A stretch of DNA of 64,000 bases from Tupaia tana (GCA_026018925.1 JAKSZU010000027.1:888829-952828); one strand, 5' to 3'; positions 36,229 through 46,829 are shown, counted from the first letter of the stretch. Translations and numbers: made by a program. The notes: generated from the letters alone by a model not told the origin.

Positions 36229-36415
36229 GATATTATAGCCAACATCTTCTCTTACCACAATGGAATTAAACTTGAAATTAACTGCAGAAAAGAACCCTCA
36301 AAAATACACAAACACATGAAAATGAAATACCCTACTCCTGAATGACTGTAAACACTAAAGAAAACAAGGCTGAAATCTAAAGAGTCACTGAAACCAATGC
36401 TAGTAAAAACGAATT
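36229..36415 (+). mobile_element. L1 ORF2 fragment
   Basis: Conceptual reading contains HNGIKLEIN followed by 'aaatacacaaacacatgaaaatga' -type sequence and 'ctcctgaatgactg'. These recall the ORF2 region between the endonuclease and reverse-transcriptase domains of mammalian L1. It is a short, diverged piece without ends. Confidence 0.5.
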
Positions 36416-36417
36416 TT

Positions 36418-36560
36418 TTATTTTATAGGTTTTTCACATAGAGTATGTGTACTCACTGGAGAGAGATAGGCAGAGCGTTACAGTGAGAAAGCATACCCAA
36501 TGGGATGGTCACACCACAATTCCTTCTTCTCTTGGAATTTTGGGCACAGCATAGAAAAGC
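36418..36560 (-). repeat. SINE family A, old fragment
   Basis: 'aggtttttcacatagagtat', 'gagaaagcatacccaatggg' and 'cttggaattttgggcac' are the reverse of the family tail and middle. The promoter half is missing, and divergence is higher than in most other copies. Confidence 0.6.
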
Positions 36561-37030
36561 TTGAAATGATACCTGAGATCTCCCTTTAAAGAAGGAATCT
36601 TCCTTTGAAGAAGATCTCAGGGCCATAAATGTGAACTGAACTTTAATAAATTCTTATTATATTTAAAATGGTCCAGGCCAAAACAAAAAAAAATGCTCTT
36701 AATTATATCCACCCCTGGGTCTAAGTCAAAATACATAATAATCTCCACTGCAAATAACTGAGAATAGAAAAGAGTTGTGGTGTTTTGTATAATGTGAAGG
36801 AATATTACTATTTTACTTTTGCTGTATACTGCATTTGCTGGGGCAATTTTTTACAGTTGAAGCAACAGTTCTGCAGCAAAATAAAAAACAAGTAATAAAT
36901 ATTCAATTTCTTTTTTAAAAAAGAGAAATGGTCTATCACAAGCTGCACTAGCACACAGATAGTGCCACCACTTGGAAAAATAGAGGACGGAAGGAGATGG
37001 AGATTCAGGTCCTGGGCCGACATGAATACA
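36560..37030. other. Low-copy sequence, nothing recognised
   Basis: AT-rich. A short internal echo occurs at 36575-36620 ('gatctccctttaaagaagga' and 'tttgaagaagatctc'). No coding frame or repeat family recognised. Confidence 0.5.
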
Positions 37031-37125
37031 CCAAGTACAGCAGTGTGCACCTGTAATCCCAGGTCATTGGAAGTCTGGGGCAGCTGATTACAACACAGAG
37101 AGACCATGTCAAAAATACCTATCTA
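37030..37125 (+). repeat. 7SL-like SINE monomer (B1/Alu-related)
   Basis: 'gtgtgcacctgtaatcccag' matches the left end of 7SL-derived SINEs. It is followed by a diverged version of the B-box side ('agagagaccatgtc') and an A-rich end. It is short and old. If correct it places the host within Euarchontoglires. Confidence 0.5.
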
Positions 37126-37261
37126 TGTCACATCCTTTCCTTCTCTCTCATCTGTCTCATCTAAAAATAAAGTTTAGCACCAAGTATGGAAACGCACACT
37201 GAACAGTGTTAGTTGCAGGCAGAGATCACATGGGAAGCCTGAGTTCAGTGTCTGGTCCATC

Positions 37262-37365
37262 CTAAAAGGCAAGATGTAGTGTTGTACACCTGTGTACTCA
37301 GTTACTCAGGAAGCTGAGGTGAGGGGATCACAACCCAGTGACACCCTGTTTAAAACACTGCACAT
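37262..37365 (+). repeat. Second 7SL-like SINE fragment
   Basis: 'tacacctgtgtactcagtta', 'ctcaggaagctgaggtgagg' and 'ggatcac' follow the order of a 7SL-derived SINE. The ending 'cctgtttaaaac' is also typical. Confidence 0.55.
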
Positions 37366-37469
37366 GACACCAAAACAATGTGTTAAATGGTAAAATTATC
37401 TCATGTATATTTAATCACAAACATAAAAAAAAAAGCCCTCATTCATGTCACAACACTAGTGAATCATAG

Positions 37470-37720
37470 AAATTGTCAGAGTGAGCAAGGCGGGACACAA
37501 AAGGCTATGCAGTGAGTGACTCTGTTTATGTGGAACATCAGGAACAGGAAGCACTCCAGAGACAGAAAGTGGATCCCTGGTAGCTGTGTATGATGGTTTT
37601 GTTTCTTTTCAGGTAACTAAAATGCTCTTAACAAGCTAGATTATTGCAACACTGGTAATGCAGTAAATATAATGGACTGTATAGTTACCAAAAATTTAAA
37701 ATGGTGAAATTTTTATCCCG
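37470..37720 (+). mobile_element. Ancient L1M 3'-end fragment
   Basis: The ordered matches 'gacacaaaaggctatgca', 'gagacagaaagtgga', 'tggtagctg', 'atgctcttaacaagctagat', 'aatggactgtatagtta' and 'aaaatggtgaaattttta' follow the 3' end of old eutherian L1M-type elements as I remember them. Shared by placental mammals, so it dates the surrounding low-copy DNA as old. Confidence 0.65.
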
Positions 37721-37962
37721 GGAGGGAATTTACATAAAATCAGCACTTACACTATTATTTTCTGAATGGAGAATTTGTCCCGAAAAGACTATGGAGCTAT
37801 GTTACCTCTTCCTGAAACTGTGGCTACTCCACTAACACTTGGAGCCACTGTTCAAGGTCATAGGAGAAACAACGGTTTATTGTAAACCAGTATCTTCCAT
37901 CCACAGACAGCAAAGTATGTGATGCCTCCAGATGGACCTCGGAAAACTGCCATAGGCTACAC

Positions 37963-38662
37963 GTGCTTTGGTGCCTGATGCCCTTATTTCATTATAGAGG
38001 ATGTTCAAACACCACAAGCATATTCTGGCCTCTGTGTTTGCCACTGAGGAGACCTCTAGTCACCCCTATACCTGCACAGCACACCCTAAGGACATTGTCT
38101 CTACACTGCCTACCATGTGGGCAAAGTGCCTGGGCACATTCCCTGGAGTGTCTACCAGGACAGGGACAGAAAAGCCCAATTCAAACCAGGAGGGGAAGAG
38201 CAAGGCTATGTCCTCCCCTCACTCTGACGGTGAACACCACAAACACAGACTCATGGCTTCCAGGGCTGAGACCCCCCCAGAGAGCTGGTCCTCCAACAGT
38301 GCAGCAATGGGGACATGTCCAGTTTTGAATCTCCCATCTGCTACTGCTGCACCCCGCCTGGCTCAAGCTCAGGAGGAAAAAGATGGGACATCCTTTCTGT
38401 GGATGATTCTTCTCCCCATTCTCCTGCCACCTTTGGCAGGCTTCTGGCTGCTAAAAAGCAGCTCCAGTCATTGAACCATCCAGGAGCCATCACAGCAGCC
38501 ATTACTTCATTGCAGTCCAGACACAAGTGGCAGCAGAGGAAGGGGCATCAGCTACCACAAAGTTCAGAGCCATTTCCATCCTCCAGAAAAAGCCCCACGA
38601 CCACCAGCCTCTGCCATCTCTCATTTGTCTTCAGCCACATACTCCCAGGCATGACAGCCTAA
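37963..38662 (+). other. Unassigned low-copy stretch with overlapping open frames
   Basis: Three overlapping plus-strand frames run here: 37963-38328 (first start codon not assured), 38001-38474 (ATG, 157 codons) and 38315-38662 (115 codons). The 157-codon frame ends in a hydrophobic stretch, FLWMILLPILLPPLAGFWLL, followed by KSSSSH, which would look like a C-terminal membrane anchor. The 115-codon frame has a Ser/Pro-rich part ([20 protein letters not shown]). Base composition is more even than in the flanks. No protein family is recognised; it could be an old retrocopy, a decayed exon or chance. Confidence 0.3.
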
Positions 38663-39110
38663 TACTCCCATACACACTCTCTAAAGAAAAATCTCTCTTA
38701 AAAAATGAAAACCAGCTATTCACGTTTTGAAGGTAGTTATTAATATTTTTGTGACAGTTTTGGGCACAGTATATTAAAATAGAACTTATATTGTTATAAT
38801 ATATAACGTGGAGGGCCAGGCCATAAATAACGACAATATATATAGTGGGCTTTTGTAGTGCTTTTATTTTGGAATGTGAAGGGATGAATGAGGGTTTTAA
38901 TTTTGAATGTTTTAGTGTTTCTGAGACACTTTGCTTGTATTTTATGGTATTTTAATTGGAAATGGAAAAATGGCATTTTATATAAATATATATAAATATA
39001 TGTGTGTAATATAATATAAATACACATTATGCATACCTCCTTTATTTCAATTATCATTCCTATAGAATATGACAAGATTTGCTATGAATAAAATGTTTTT
39101 GATTCCTAAT
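38663..39110 (+). other. 3'-UTR-like AT-rich tail
   Basis: An AT-rich stretch follows the open frames and ends in 'gctatgaataaaatg' with AATAAA at about 39087. This is what the 3' UTR of a transcript or of a retrocopy would look like. No poly(A) or flanking duplication was found. Confidence 0.3.
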
Positions 39111-39604
39111 TTAAATTTTATTTATGGAAGCATTTATAATTAGCCTGAAATGCATTCTGAGTTTCTAGACTGTTTCCTTAGACTTTTTTGATGTGCAGCA
39201 GCTAACATGTCTGAAGTTACTTAAAGGCTTAGGAGTGGGCCCTATGCCATCCCAAGTCTTCGGTATCTTTTGAACATTTCTGTCATAATTATAAAAAGAT
39301 AATTTAATAAAGAACTTCACTATTCTTCCTGTGGCACAGGTTATGAACAAGTGCAGTTTACCAACAGTATCTAATTTTTCAGCTTTAAAAAATAAAAGAT
39401 ACAAGTTACATGTTTATAACAAGAAAACGTGTGTAATATGTTCATAGCAATGTGGTTGTCACAAGTATCTCATTTACCTTTAAGCACTGTTAACATGTAA
39501 TGCATGAAGGTGGAAGGGGTGGAACTGTGCACTAAAGTGGGTGCTTTAACTCTAGTGTTTGACAGAGTTGTCGTCTTCTTTCCAGTTTAAATTTTCAACA
39601 TTTT

Positions 39605-39866
39605 GGGACCAGCAGATGGTGTAATGGTTACATTACTGGACTCCCATGTGGTCGCGTGTGGTTTGAGTCCCAGACCTTGACACTCATACTGGGTGTGAGC
39701 CCAGAATGTGTGTGTGTGCCTAAATGCCAATAGGAGAATGGAGGAGAAGGAATTGCATTGTGGTCATCCTCCCAGGGTGTGGTTTCTCGCTTTCTGTTTT
39801 TCTGCTTTTCCCTTTCTGGTGAGCACTTGTTCCTGTAGCAAAAATCCTTCTCTCTTAAAAAAATAA
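39605..39866 (+). mobile_element. SINE family A, older subfamily
   Basis: 'gggaccagcagatggtgtaa' head, B-box-like 'ggtttgagtcc', tail with A-run. Shared with 56289-56564, so it predates the segmental duplication. Confidence 0.85.
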
Positions 39867-39880
39867 ACCTGTTTTCTTTT

Positions 39881-40027
39881 TTAAAAATTACTTTCATTTT
39901 ATTCATTTATTTTAATGTGAACAGAGAGAAAGAGAGGAGAAAAGTGAGAAAGCAAGCCACCAGGTCTGGGACTCAAACTGCAGTAGGCCATGTGGGAGTC
40001 CAGCACCCCTAACCACCACAGGCCCCT
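39881..40027 (-). mobile_element. SINE family B (short, CT- and AATA-tailed)
   Basis: Reverse orientation: 'attcatttattttaat' tail, 'gtgagaaagcaagccaccag' middle, 'ccatgtgggagtccag' head. Flanked by 'aacctgttttct' direct repeats. Shared with 56580-56765. Confidence 0.85.
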
Positions 40028-40163
40028 CAACCTGTTTTCTTATAGAATATATAATATATAGTAATAGATTTCATTCCATTAAACAACCTTACTTGGATTG
40101 AGCATCTTCAGATACCCTGTGCTGTACGACTAGTCCTGTGTGTAGATATTATGCACTGAGGGG

Positions 40164-40164
<1 letters not shown>

Positions 40165-40199
<35 letters not shown>
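40165..40199. repeat. (CA)n microsatellite
   Basis: About 17 CA repeats. The paralogous place near 56899-56920 has only 'cacagacacaaacacaaag', so the expansion is copy-specific. Confidence 0.95.
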
Positions 40200-40202
<3 letters not shown>

Positions 40203-40261
40203 TATGATGTGACAGGATAATGCCTCATACTAATCAGAAGTTGATTTGTTTTTTGCTTGTT

Positions 40262-40505
40262 TTTGAAAGATATTTTTTCCGATAGGCACAAGTCCTCACC
40301 AGAGAGACAGATAAAAGAAAGAAATAACCCCACAAGGGAGACAACAAAGCTGCAATCCCTTCTTCTACATTCTTCCTCTTGGAATCTTGGAAAGGCATGC
40401 ACACACACCCAGTGTGAGTCTTAAGCCACCCAGTCCAGGATTTAAAATGTGGTCAACTACATGAGAGTCCAGCAACATAAGCACTATAACATCCACTGTT
40501 CCCAC
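40262..40505 (-). mobile_element. SINE family A, shared with second copy
   Basis: Reverse orientation from 'gaaagatattttttccgata' to 'ccactgttccc'. Counterpart 56993-57226. Confidence 0.8.
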
Positions 40506-41140
40506 AGGCCCATTTGTTATCAACCCTTTATTAGTGTTGTAAACTCCACTGAAAACTGATTTAAAATCTCATTTTTGCCAAAAATAAATTTAAAAAAATG
40601 TCTATTCCATTGCTGTCTTCTAAAAATAATTCTCAAATTTTACTTAGATCAATCTCATCCAAATCTCAAAGAAATCTTCTGCTGTGTATGAATATAAACT
40701 TCTTAATACAGTATCATTGACAGTGGGTTCCTCTCAAAGAGGTTTTATTAAGCATAAATTAATCTTTAAATATTTAATATTGTCATTGGGTCATGAGAAA
40801 TTGTCAATCATGACAATTATCTCAAAAACAAGATAAGAAAAGAAATATATTGTGAAAATAGCAATGATAAGAAAATACCAGTACATAGGAAAAAAAAAAA
40901 AAAAAAACTATGGAAAAGTAGAAAGAGAGAAAATTTAAGTTAAATAAGAGAAAATTATTACACCCAATTAGAAACCAAGAGAAAATGAATGATATAGTAG
41001 TAAAATATACAGTAACAAAAGAGACTCTAAAATAAAAATAGAACAATCAGCATAGAAAAGCTTGAAATGATGATTGAGATCTCCCATTGGAAAATATCAC
41101 AGGGCCATACATTTTCAAGGCTGAGTGTTAACTGACCTTG
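40506..41140. other. AT-rich low-copy part of the segmental duplication
   Basis: Counterpart of 57227-57765 and 57964-58065. No coding frame of note; minus-strand Phe/Tyr-rich frames reflect A-rich sequence. No repeat family recognised. Confidence 0.6.
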
Positions 41141-41149
41141 AACACTTTT

Positions 41150-41327
41150 TTTTTTAATTATTTTATTTAACTTTATTTATTATTATCATTATTATTTTCC
41201 AGTTTTATCAGAGAGAAAGAGAGAGAGAGAGAGAAAGTGAGAAAGCAAGCCACCAGGTCCGAGACTTGAACCATGGTCAGCCATGTGGGAGTCCAGTGCC
41301 TTTAACCACCATGTCACTTGCTGGCCC
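41150..41327 (-). mobile_element. SINE family B, copy-1-specific
   Basis: Reverse orientation with 'gagaaagtgagaaagcaagc' and 'ccatgtgggagtccag'; flanked by 'aacactttttttt' repeats (41141 on and 41329 on). The second copy near 58050 has no insertion. Confidence 0.88.
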
Positions 41328-41362
41328 CAACACTTTTTTTTTAATTAAATGAGTTTATTCTT

Positions 41363-41629
41363 TTTTTTTAGAGGTTTTTGCTATAAGGAGTGTGCATTCA
41401 CCAGAGAGACAGAGACAGAGACAGAGAGAAACAGAGAGACAGAAAGTGAGAAATCACCCCACAGGGGGGATGGTCACAACACAATCCATTCTCTTCCATT
41501 CTCCTCTGGGGATCTTGGGCACAGACACACACATGCCCAGCGTTAGTTTAAGCCACAGGGTCCAAAACTCAACCACAGACTACTACATGGGAGTTCAGCG
41601 ACAAAGCCATTAGGCTAACTGCTGTTCCC
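41363..41629 (-). mobile_element. SINE family A, copy-1-specific
   Basis: Reverse orientation, nearly full length; flanked by 'gagtttattcttt' direct repeats (41351 on and 41630 on). The paralogous site at 58075-58090 is empty. Confidence 0.9.
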
Positions 41630-41644
41630 GAGTTTATTCTTTAA

Positions 41645-41805
41645 AAAAATATATAAATTATTTAATTTTATTCATTCATTACTTTTAATTTGATGACAGG
41701 GAGAGAGAAAAATTGAGAAAGCAAACCACCAGTTCCAATATTAAAACCCTGTCAGCCATGCAGAAGTATCCAGCACCTTAACCATCACACCACCTGCTGG
41801 TCCCT
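41645..41805 (-). mobile_element. SINE family B, shared
   Basis: Reverse orientation; counterpart 58092-58241. Confidence 0.85.
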
Positions 41806-42014
41806 GACCTTGAACAAATCCTTATTTTATTTAAACAGATCTAGGCCCAGGAAAAAAAAGTGAGATGATGTCCTCAGTTCATTTTAGAGTGTATCTGAAC
41901 TAATGTACAATGTCATTGTCTGAAATATGGACATTATTTCCTGTACTATTGACCACACATTGCCAACTGAAATGACTTCCTCAACAAGAGAAAAAATATT
42001 GGTAAGTTCCTTTT

Positions 42015-42257
42015 ATTTTTTAAAGGTTTTTTACTATAGGGAATATGGGCTCAGTGCAGAGACAGAGAGACAGGGAGAAGGAAAGTGAGAAATCGCCTCC
42101 CCAGTGGAATGGCCACATAAACATCCATTCTCTTCCTGGAATTTTGAGCATTCATGAACACACACCTGGTGAGTTTCAAGCCACTTGATCCAGGATTAAA
42201 ACAATGGTTGACCTACTGGGAGCTCAGTACCCCACCACCATACCACCTGCTGGCCCT
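42015..42257 (-). mobile_element. SINE family A, shared
   Basis: Reverse orientation, ending 'ccacctgctggccc'. The counterpart at 58455-58880 is split by a later family B insertion. Confidence 0.85.
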
Positions 42258-42289
42258 GAAAAAAACTTAAAGTAAAAAAAAATTTTAAT

Positions 42290-42790
42290 AAAGTCTGGTT
42301 TGGGCATTGTTTTGGTGAGCCCCAACTTTGGGGTGCCTGCCCATCATGTTTACCTACTCCAAAGAACACACTTGGAGTTCCAGCAAAGAATGACATGAGT
42401 TTACTCATTTAATAGAAAAGCTCCACTGACAGCCAGGTGGAGAATGGATCATGCCATCAGCAAATACATGCACAGGTTTTGTATGGCAAGAACAAAGCAT
42501 GCATAAATCAAGTAAAGACATACATTATTTAGGGGTTTTGATACCAGATCAGCTTTTCAATTAATAGAATCAGCAGGATATAACTGGGTTAGTGTCTGGG
42601 GTCTAGTACTTCTAATATGGCCATATTTGCCATGGGAAAGGAATGAGACATATGTCAGGAACATCCCTGGCTATGGACCAATTCCATGAGATAAGGTAAT
42701 GGTTGTGAAGGGCTCATGATGTCCAGCTGAATCTGCAGCCATATCTCAGAGAAATAAGGTGAAGAGGAAAGGGGAAGGAGAACTCTGTGT
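42290..42790 (-). mobile_element. LTR-like fossil, possibly class I (ERV1-like)
   Basis: On the minus strand the block has an ATTAAA-type signal, 'ctcatgtcattctttgctgg', a G/C-rich 'caccccaaagttggggctca' end and a purine-rich start, the layout of a gammaretrovirus-like LTR. It is a broken solo remnant with no internal part seen. Present at 58905-59455 too, so older than the segmental duplication. Family is inference. Confidence 0.4.
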
Positions 42791-43278
42791 ATGGAGTTTA
42801 CCCTGAGACTTAAATAGTACATTTAAATTAAATGACGTTGCAGGGTTGGATACACGTAGTTTTCAATTTCCCAATACTGTGTCAAATACTTTGGCAGTAA
42901 GAAAAAGAAATGGAAACCACAGACATCAGAAAGAACAGATTCCTCTCTGCCCCAGGGCAAACCATGGCTACCTGGAGAGAATCTCCACCTTTCTCCTTTC
43001 TGGGAAAGTTCCTCGGAAACAAAACTGAATCTGTGAAAACTATTTGGACAGCTAAAACAGTGAGCAGTCAATGAAGAAATACTTCTGTAAAAGACTCATG
43101 CAAAATCTACCTGAGAAAATGAGAGCTTTGGAGCAGGAAACTTTCTCCTCACTTCTCTTCACACTGCCAGGTGTCTCAAAGCTGCACCAAAATTTCTCTG
43201 AGGTTGTTACTGAGAAGGGAGCTCTTGCCCTGTGGACAAGGACCAAAAGCAACGTAATTGTGTCTCCCCTCAGGTAAT
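42790..43278. other. Shared low-copy sequence next to the LTR-like block
   Basis: Counterpart of 59456-59921. A minus-strand frame 43052-43315 runs partly into a SINE and is not maintained in the second copy. It may be further remnant of the LTR element or plain intergenic DNA. Confidence 0.4.
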
Positions 43279-43280
43279 TC

Positions 43281-43492
43281 TTTTTTAAGAGAGTTTTGTT
43301 ATAGGGTGCGTGCACTCATCAGAGAGAGAGATAGACAGGGAAACAGAAAGTCTGTTCTCCATTCACCTCTCAGAATTTTGGGCATACAGGCACATGCATC
43401 CAACATGAGTTTTAAGCCGCCAAGTCCAGGACTCAAACTCAGTTGACTGTATGGGAGTCCTGCAAGGAAACAATTACATCATCTGCTCGACC
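43281..43492 (-). mobile_element. SINE family A, shared, partly deleted
   Basis: Reverse orientation; counterpart 59923-60178, which keeps the middle 'aatcaccccctgtgggg' missing here. Confidence 0.75.
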
Positions 43493-43514
43493 CATCCTGA
43501 GTTGATTCCTATTT

Positions 43515-43731
43515 TGTTTTCCGCAGGTGCATGCACTTGCAGGAGAGACATGAAGAGAGAGAACATGAAAAATAACCCTCTATGGGGGGCCATCTCATAC
43601 CCTCTCTACCGTTCTCCTCTTGGGACTTTGGCCCTACCCTTTGTGACTTTTGAGCCATTGGGCCTGGGGTTTGAACTGCAGTTGGTAAGATGGGAATGCA
43701 TGCCTTAGCCACTATGCCATCTACTGGTCTC
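43515..43731 (-). mobile_element. Old SINE family A relative, shared
   Basis: 'aggtgcatgcacttgcagga', 'tcctcttgggactttgg' and 'ccatctactggtctcc' show the family order with strong divergence. Counterpart 60203-60410. Confidence 0.65.
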
Positions 43732-44157
43732 CAAAGCTGATTCTGAGAAGGATGCTAAGGAACTGGCTGTATGCTGCCAAGAAGTGGCCAGGGTTGGGGG
43801 ACACCAGCACTTCATGTGGTGGAAAAGATAGTTTTCACACCCACTTTTGGGTCATGTGGGGCATCAAGGATACTCCATACTCATTATCCAGCAGTCAACC
43901 TAACTTACCCAATACATGAATATGTAAAATTCATTTATCATTTAATGTCATAAATTTGGAGATTCAAACCAAAATAAAGCCCATCATTTCCTGGATTGAC
44001 TAATTACATAGAGATAGAAAGAAGCAATGTGGATGTTCAACAAACAAAAAGAATTAATTTCCTACATATCAGCAATATAAAAATATAACAAATATAAAAT
44101 ACAGAGAAATTTCTTACTAAATAACAGTGCATGTATAATTGATATGATTCTTGATCT
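43732..44157. other. Shared AT-rich low-copy sequence
   Basis: Counterpart of 60411-60823 plus the stretch after the SINE there. A (TA)n/(CA)n tract is present only in the second copy (60755-60802). No genes seen. Confidence 0.6.
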
Positions 44158-44402
44158 AGTCAGTGGTGTGGTGGTTAAGGTGGCTAAATACAACATGACT
44201 GATAATGCAGCTTGAATCTTAGACCTAGCTGCTAAAGAAAGATGCTAGCCTATGTGTGTTTGTGATCAAAATCTCAAGTGAAAAATAAAAAATAAGGGAT
44301 ACAGAATGACCATTCCCCTTGAAAAGGGGTATCTTACTTTCCCTGTCTATTTCTGTCTCACTCTGGAGAGCACATGCACCTTATAGTTAAAAAAAAAAAA
44401 AA
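44158..44402 (+). mobile_element. Old SINE family A relative, shared
   Basis: 'gtgtggtggttaaggtgg' head, 'cccttgaaaaggggtatc' in the place of the usual palindrome, A-run at the end. Counterpart 61140-61403. Confidence 0.7.
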
Positions 44403-44412
44403 AGACAACGCA

Positions 44413-44660
44413 GGGACCAGCAGATGGTACAATGGTTATGTTGCTAGACTCCCACGTAGTTGACTGCGGTTTGATTCCTGGACCCAGTGGCTTAAAGTCA
44501 TGCTGGATGCATGTGCATGAGTGCCCAAGATCCCAACAGAATGGAGGAGAAGGGATTGTGGCATGGCCATCCACCCTGGGGGGTGATTTCTTGCTTCTCT
44601 CTCTGTATTTCTGGCATGTACACACACCCTTTAGCCAAAACCTCTCTCAAAAAAAAAAAA
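44413..44660 (+). mobile_element. SINE family A
   Basis: Full-length, with 'gatggtacaatggttatg' and 'ggtttgattcc' promoter-like boxes. The counterpart at 61414 is only its first ~37 bases, where another element interrupts it. Confidence 0.88.
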
Positions 44661-44668
44661 GATATCAT

Positions 44669-44916
44669 GGGACCAGCAGTTAGCATAATGGCTATGTCGC
44701 TGGACTCCCATGTAGTCGACCACAGTTCGAGTCCCGGACCAGTGGCTTAAATTCACACCGGGCATGTGTGTGTGCGTGCCCAAGATCCTGAGAGGAGAAT
44801 GGAGGAGAAGGGATTGCAACATGGCCATCCTCCCTGGGGGGGGGGGGGGGGGTGTGATTTCTCGCTTTCTGTCTCTCTGTCTCTCTCTGTCTGGTTGGCG
44901 AATGCATGTGCCCTAT

Positions 44917-44959
<43 letters not shown>

Positions 44960-44973
44960 AAAAAAAGAAAAAA
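44669..44973 (+). mobile_element. Young SINE family A with expanded G-run and A-tail
   Basis: Close to consensus ('agttagcataatggctatg', 'agttcgagtcc'). Flanked by 'aagatatcat' (44659-44668 and 44974-44983). The central palindrome has become about 20 G (44836-44852 region) and the tail is a ~37-bp A-run plus A-rich end, both signs of recent slippage. Confidence 0.92.
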
Positions 44974-44983
44974 AAGATATCAT

Positions 44984-45285
44984 TAACAAATAGGAAACAA
45001 TAGCACTGAAATTAAAAAAGCTCCACGCAAGAGATCTGATAATGAACAAGAAAAAGTAATGAAAGGGAAAAATCCACATAATATATCCTTGCCCACACTA
45101 GTGAAACTAAAGCTGGGGGCAGCCTGTGGTCTGAAGGCTAAGGCAGTTCTATTCTATAACTGGAATCATGAAGTTCAAGTCACAAGTATAGCAGAATGAA
45201 AACCATGTCAGGTGTGTAAATGGGTATGCCCCACATAATGGCAGGACAGCTAAATAGAAGAAACATGATTTCACCATGGGGGTAC
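44984..45285. other. Low-copy sequence with possible old SINE trace
   Basis: 'gctgggggcagcctgtggtc' at about 45113-45132 could be a diverged 7SL-like or other SINE head. Nothing firmer is visible. Confidence 0.3.
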
Positions 45286-45452
45286 ATTCTCTCTCCCTCT
45301 CTCTCTTTCTATTTCTTTCTTCCTTCCTAAGTGCCATGTTGCACAAAAAAAAGAAAGAAGAAAGAAGAAAGGAAGGAAGGAAGGGAGGGAGGGAGGGAGG
45401 GAGGGGGAGGGAGGGAGGGAGGAAGGAAGGAAGGAAGGAAGGAAGGAAGGAA

Positions 45453-45518
<66 letters not shown>

Positions 45519-45594
45519 AAAAGAAAAAAAAGAAAAAGAAAAAGAAAGAAAGAAAGAAAGAAAGAAAGAAAAAAAAGAAAAAGAAAGAAAGAAA
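45285..45594. repeat. Long purine tract (GGAA/GGGA/GAAA)n with pyrimidine flank
   Basis: 45286-45328 is (CT)-rich. 45346-45594 is an almost pure purine run, first GGAA and GGGA units, then (GAAA)n. Opposed pyrimidine and purine runs around 'gtgccatgttgcac' could fold back. Lys/Glu/Arg-rich frames through it are artefacts. Confidence 0.95.
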
Positions 45595-45614
45595 TCACCT
45601 TAATTTGTAACATG

Positions 45615-45830
45615 AAACCTCTATGTCTGTACTGACCAGAGAACAGAGGAAGAATTATAAAAAATAATCCCCTTACCCAGGGGAAATGGCCCTGCAATAA
45701 TTCCTTCTCTTCTGCTCTGCTCTCAAGATGCTGAGCACGTGACTTTCAGGTCAAGGGTCTGAGACTCAAACCATACAGTTGCCCATGGGGATGCAGAGCC
45801 TTAAGCTCCATGCCACCTGCTAGCCCAGCA
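45615..45830 (-). mobile_element. SINE family A relative, diverged
   Basis: 'ctgaccagagaacagagga', 'ccccttacccaggggaaatg' and 'ccacctgctagccc' keep the family order in reverse. Confidence 0.65.
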
Positions 45831-45914
45831 ACATAGATTTCAAAAATGGTGGGTGAAGCCTTGGCACCTCACCTACTGTAAAAGGAGAACAGCTTGCTGC
45901 TAAGAAGAACTCCA

Positions 45915-46165
45915 AGTCCCTGGGCGCTGTGGGCACCCTAGCGGCACTCTAGCAGAGCACTGTAAGGCATAGGAGAAGTGTGTGATATGTCACTATAGCC
46001 AGAAGTTTTCCTCCCAGATGCCTGTAAATATCACAGTTAGAAGCTATTGCCAAAAGTCTTTTTCCCAAAGGCCTGTGGGTAATGTAGTTTGATGCTAAGT
46101 CCAGAAGTCTTCCTCCCATTGGCCTGTGGGTAATATAGTCTGAAGCTATAACCAGAAGAATTCCT
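45915..46165 (+). repeat. ~60-bp ZNF143/ETS-like tandem units, diverged
   Basis: Repeated 'ggcctgtgggtaatgtagtt' and 'ccagaagtcttcctccc' in register of about 60 bp. Less CpG-rich than the copies at 49.4 and 51.3 kb (AGAAGT instead of CGGAAGT). Confidence 0.7.
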
Positions 46166-46524
46166 TTTGAGGCCTCTCCAAAACCAACACAGTCTCTCTA
46201 AAACCAACACCCAAGTGAAATCAGTGGATCCCATTTGGTCAACCACACAGTTTTAGTCCCGATCCTGATCACCAGAGAAACGCTCTGAGCACGTGTGCGA
46301 GCATCCCCAGAATCGATAAGTCAAACAGAACTCACACAAACATACATTCACCAAACCTTGAACCAGTTGAAAGAAATCTGAAGAGGTATAAATACACGCA
46401 GAGAAATTCCCCGTGCGAGATAAGGATGCTCATTATCGTTCAAAGACGATCTCTCTAACCCAATCTACAGACTCAGCAGCGTCCCAGTCTAGTTCCCAGC
46501 AAAGCTATCAACAGATCGTATCGT
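46166..46524. other. Low-copy sequence with a TATA-like box
   Basis: 'gaggtataaatacacgc' near 46385 lies between the ~60-bp units and the composite repeat. A short inverted pair 'atcgttcaaagacgat' follows. No gene recognised. Confidence 0.3.
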
Positions 46525-46815
46525 GGAGAGGTTTTTGCCTTAGGGTGTGTGTTTGTGTGTGCGTGTGTTTGCTGGGGGTGGCGGGGGAAGAGGGCAAGAG
46601 AGAGAGAGAGGCAGATGAGAGGGAAAGTGAGAAAATACCACCCCCCCAGGGGGGAGATGGCCACACTAAAATCCCTTCCCCTCTGTTCTCCTACTGGATC
46701 TTGGGCATGCATGCATACTGCCCAGTATGATTTTGAAGCCACCAGGTTTGGGACTCAAACCAAAGCTTGCATGTGGGAGTGGAGCCATGTATCCACTGCT
46801 CCACATGCTGGCCTC
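46525..46815 (-). mobile_element. SINE family A at head of composite repeat 2
   Basis: Reverse orientation with a G/T-rich insert near 46545-46600. Its promoter half matches 1-98. A 276-codon plus-strand frame (46549-47379) crosses this SINE, the next one and the ~60-bp units and is not a gene. Confidence 0.8.
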
Positions 46816-46829
46816 CACGCAGGGCTGAT

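Larger units (their letters stand above)
39345..44470. repeat. Segmental duplication, copy 1 (paired with 56015-61450)
   Basis: Collinear with 56015-61450 from 'cagtttaccaacagta' through the shared SINE chain and LTR-like block to the SINE starting 'cagggaccagcagatggta'. Offset drifts from about 16.68 kb to 16.99 kb because each copy gained its own SINEs. Copy 1 alone has SINEs at 41150-41327 and 41363-41629. Confidence 0.85.

Noticed and set aside
45276-45635. Lys/Glu/Arg-rich frames of 90-119 codons and the opposite Phe/Leu/Ser frame
   Set aside because: Simple purine/pyrimidine tract.
46385-46401. TATA-like box as a gene promoter
   Set aside because: Single AT-rich word without initiator, downstream exon or conserved neighbour.
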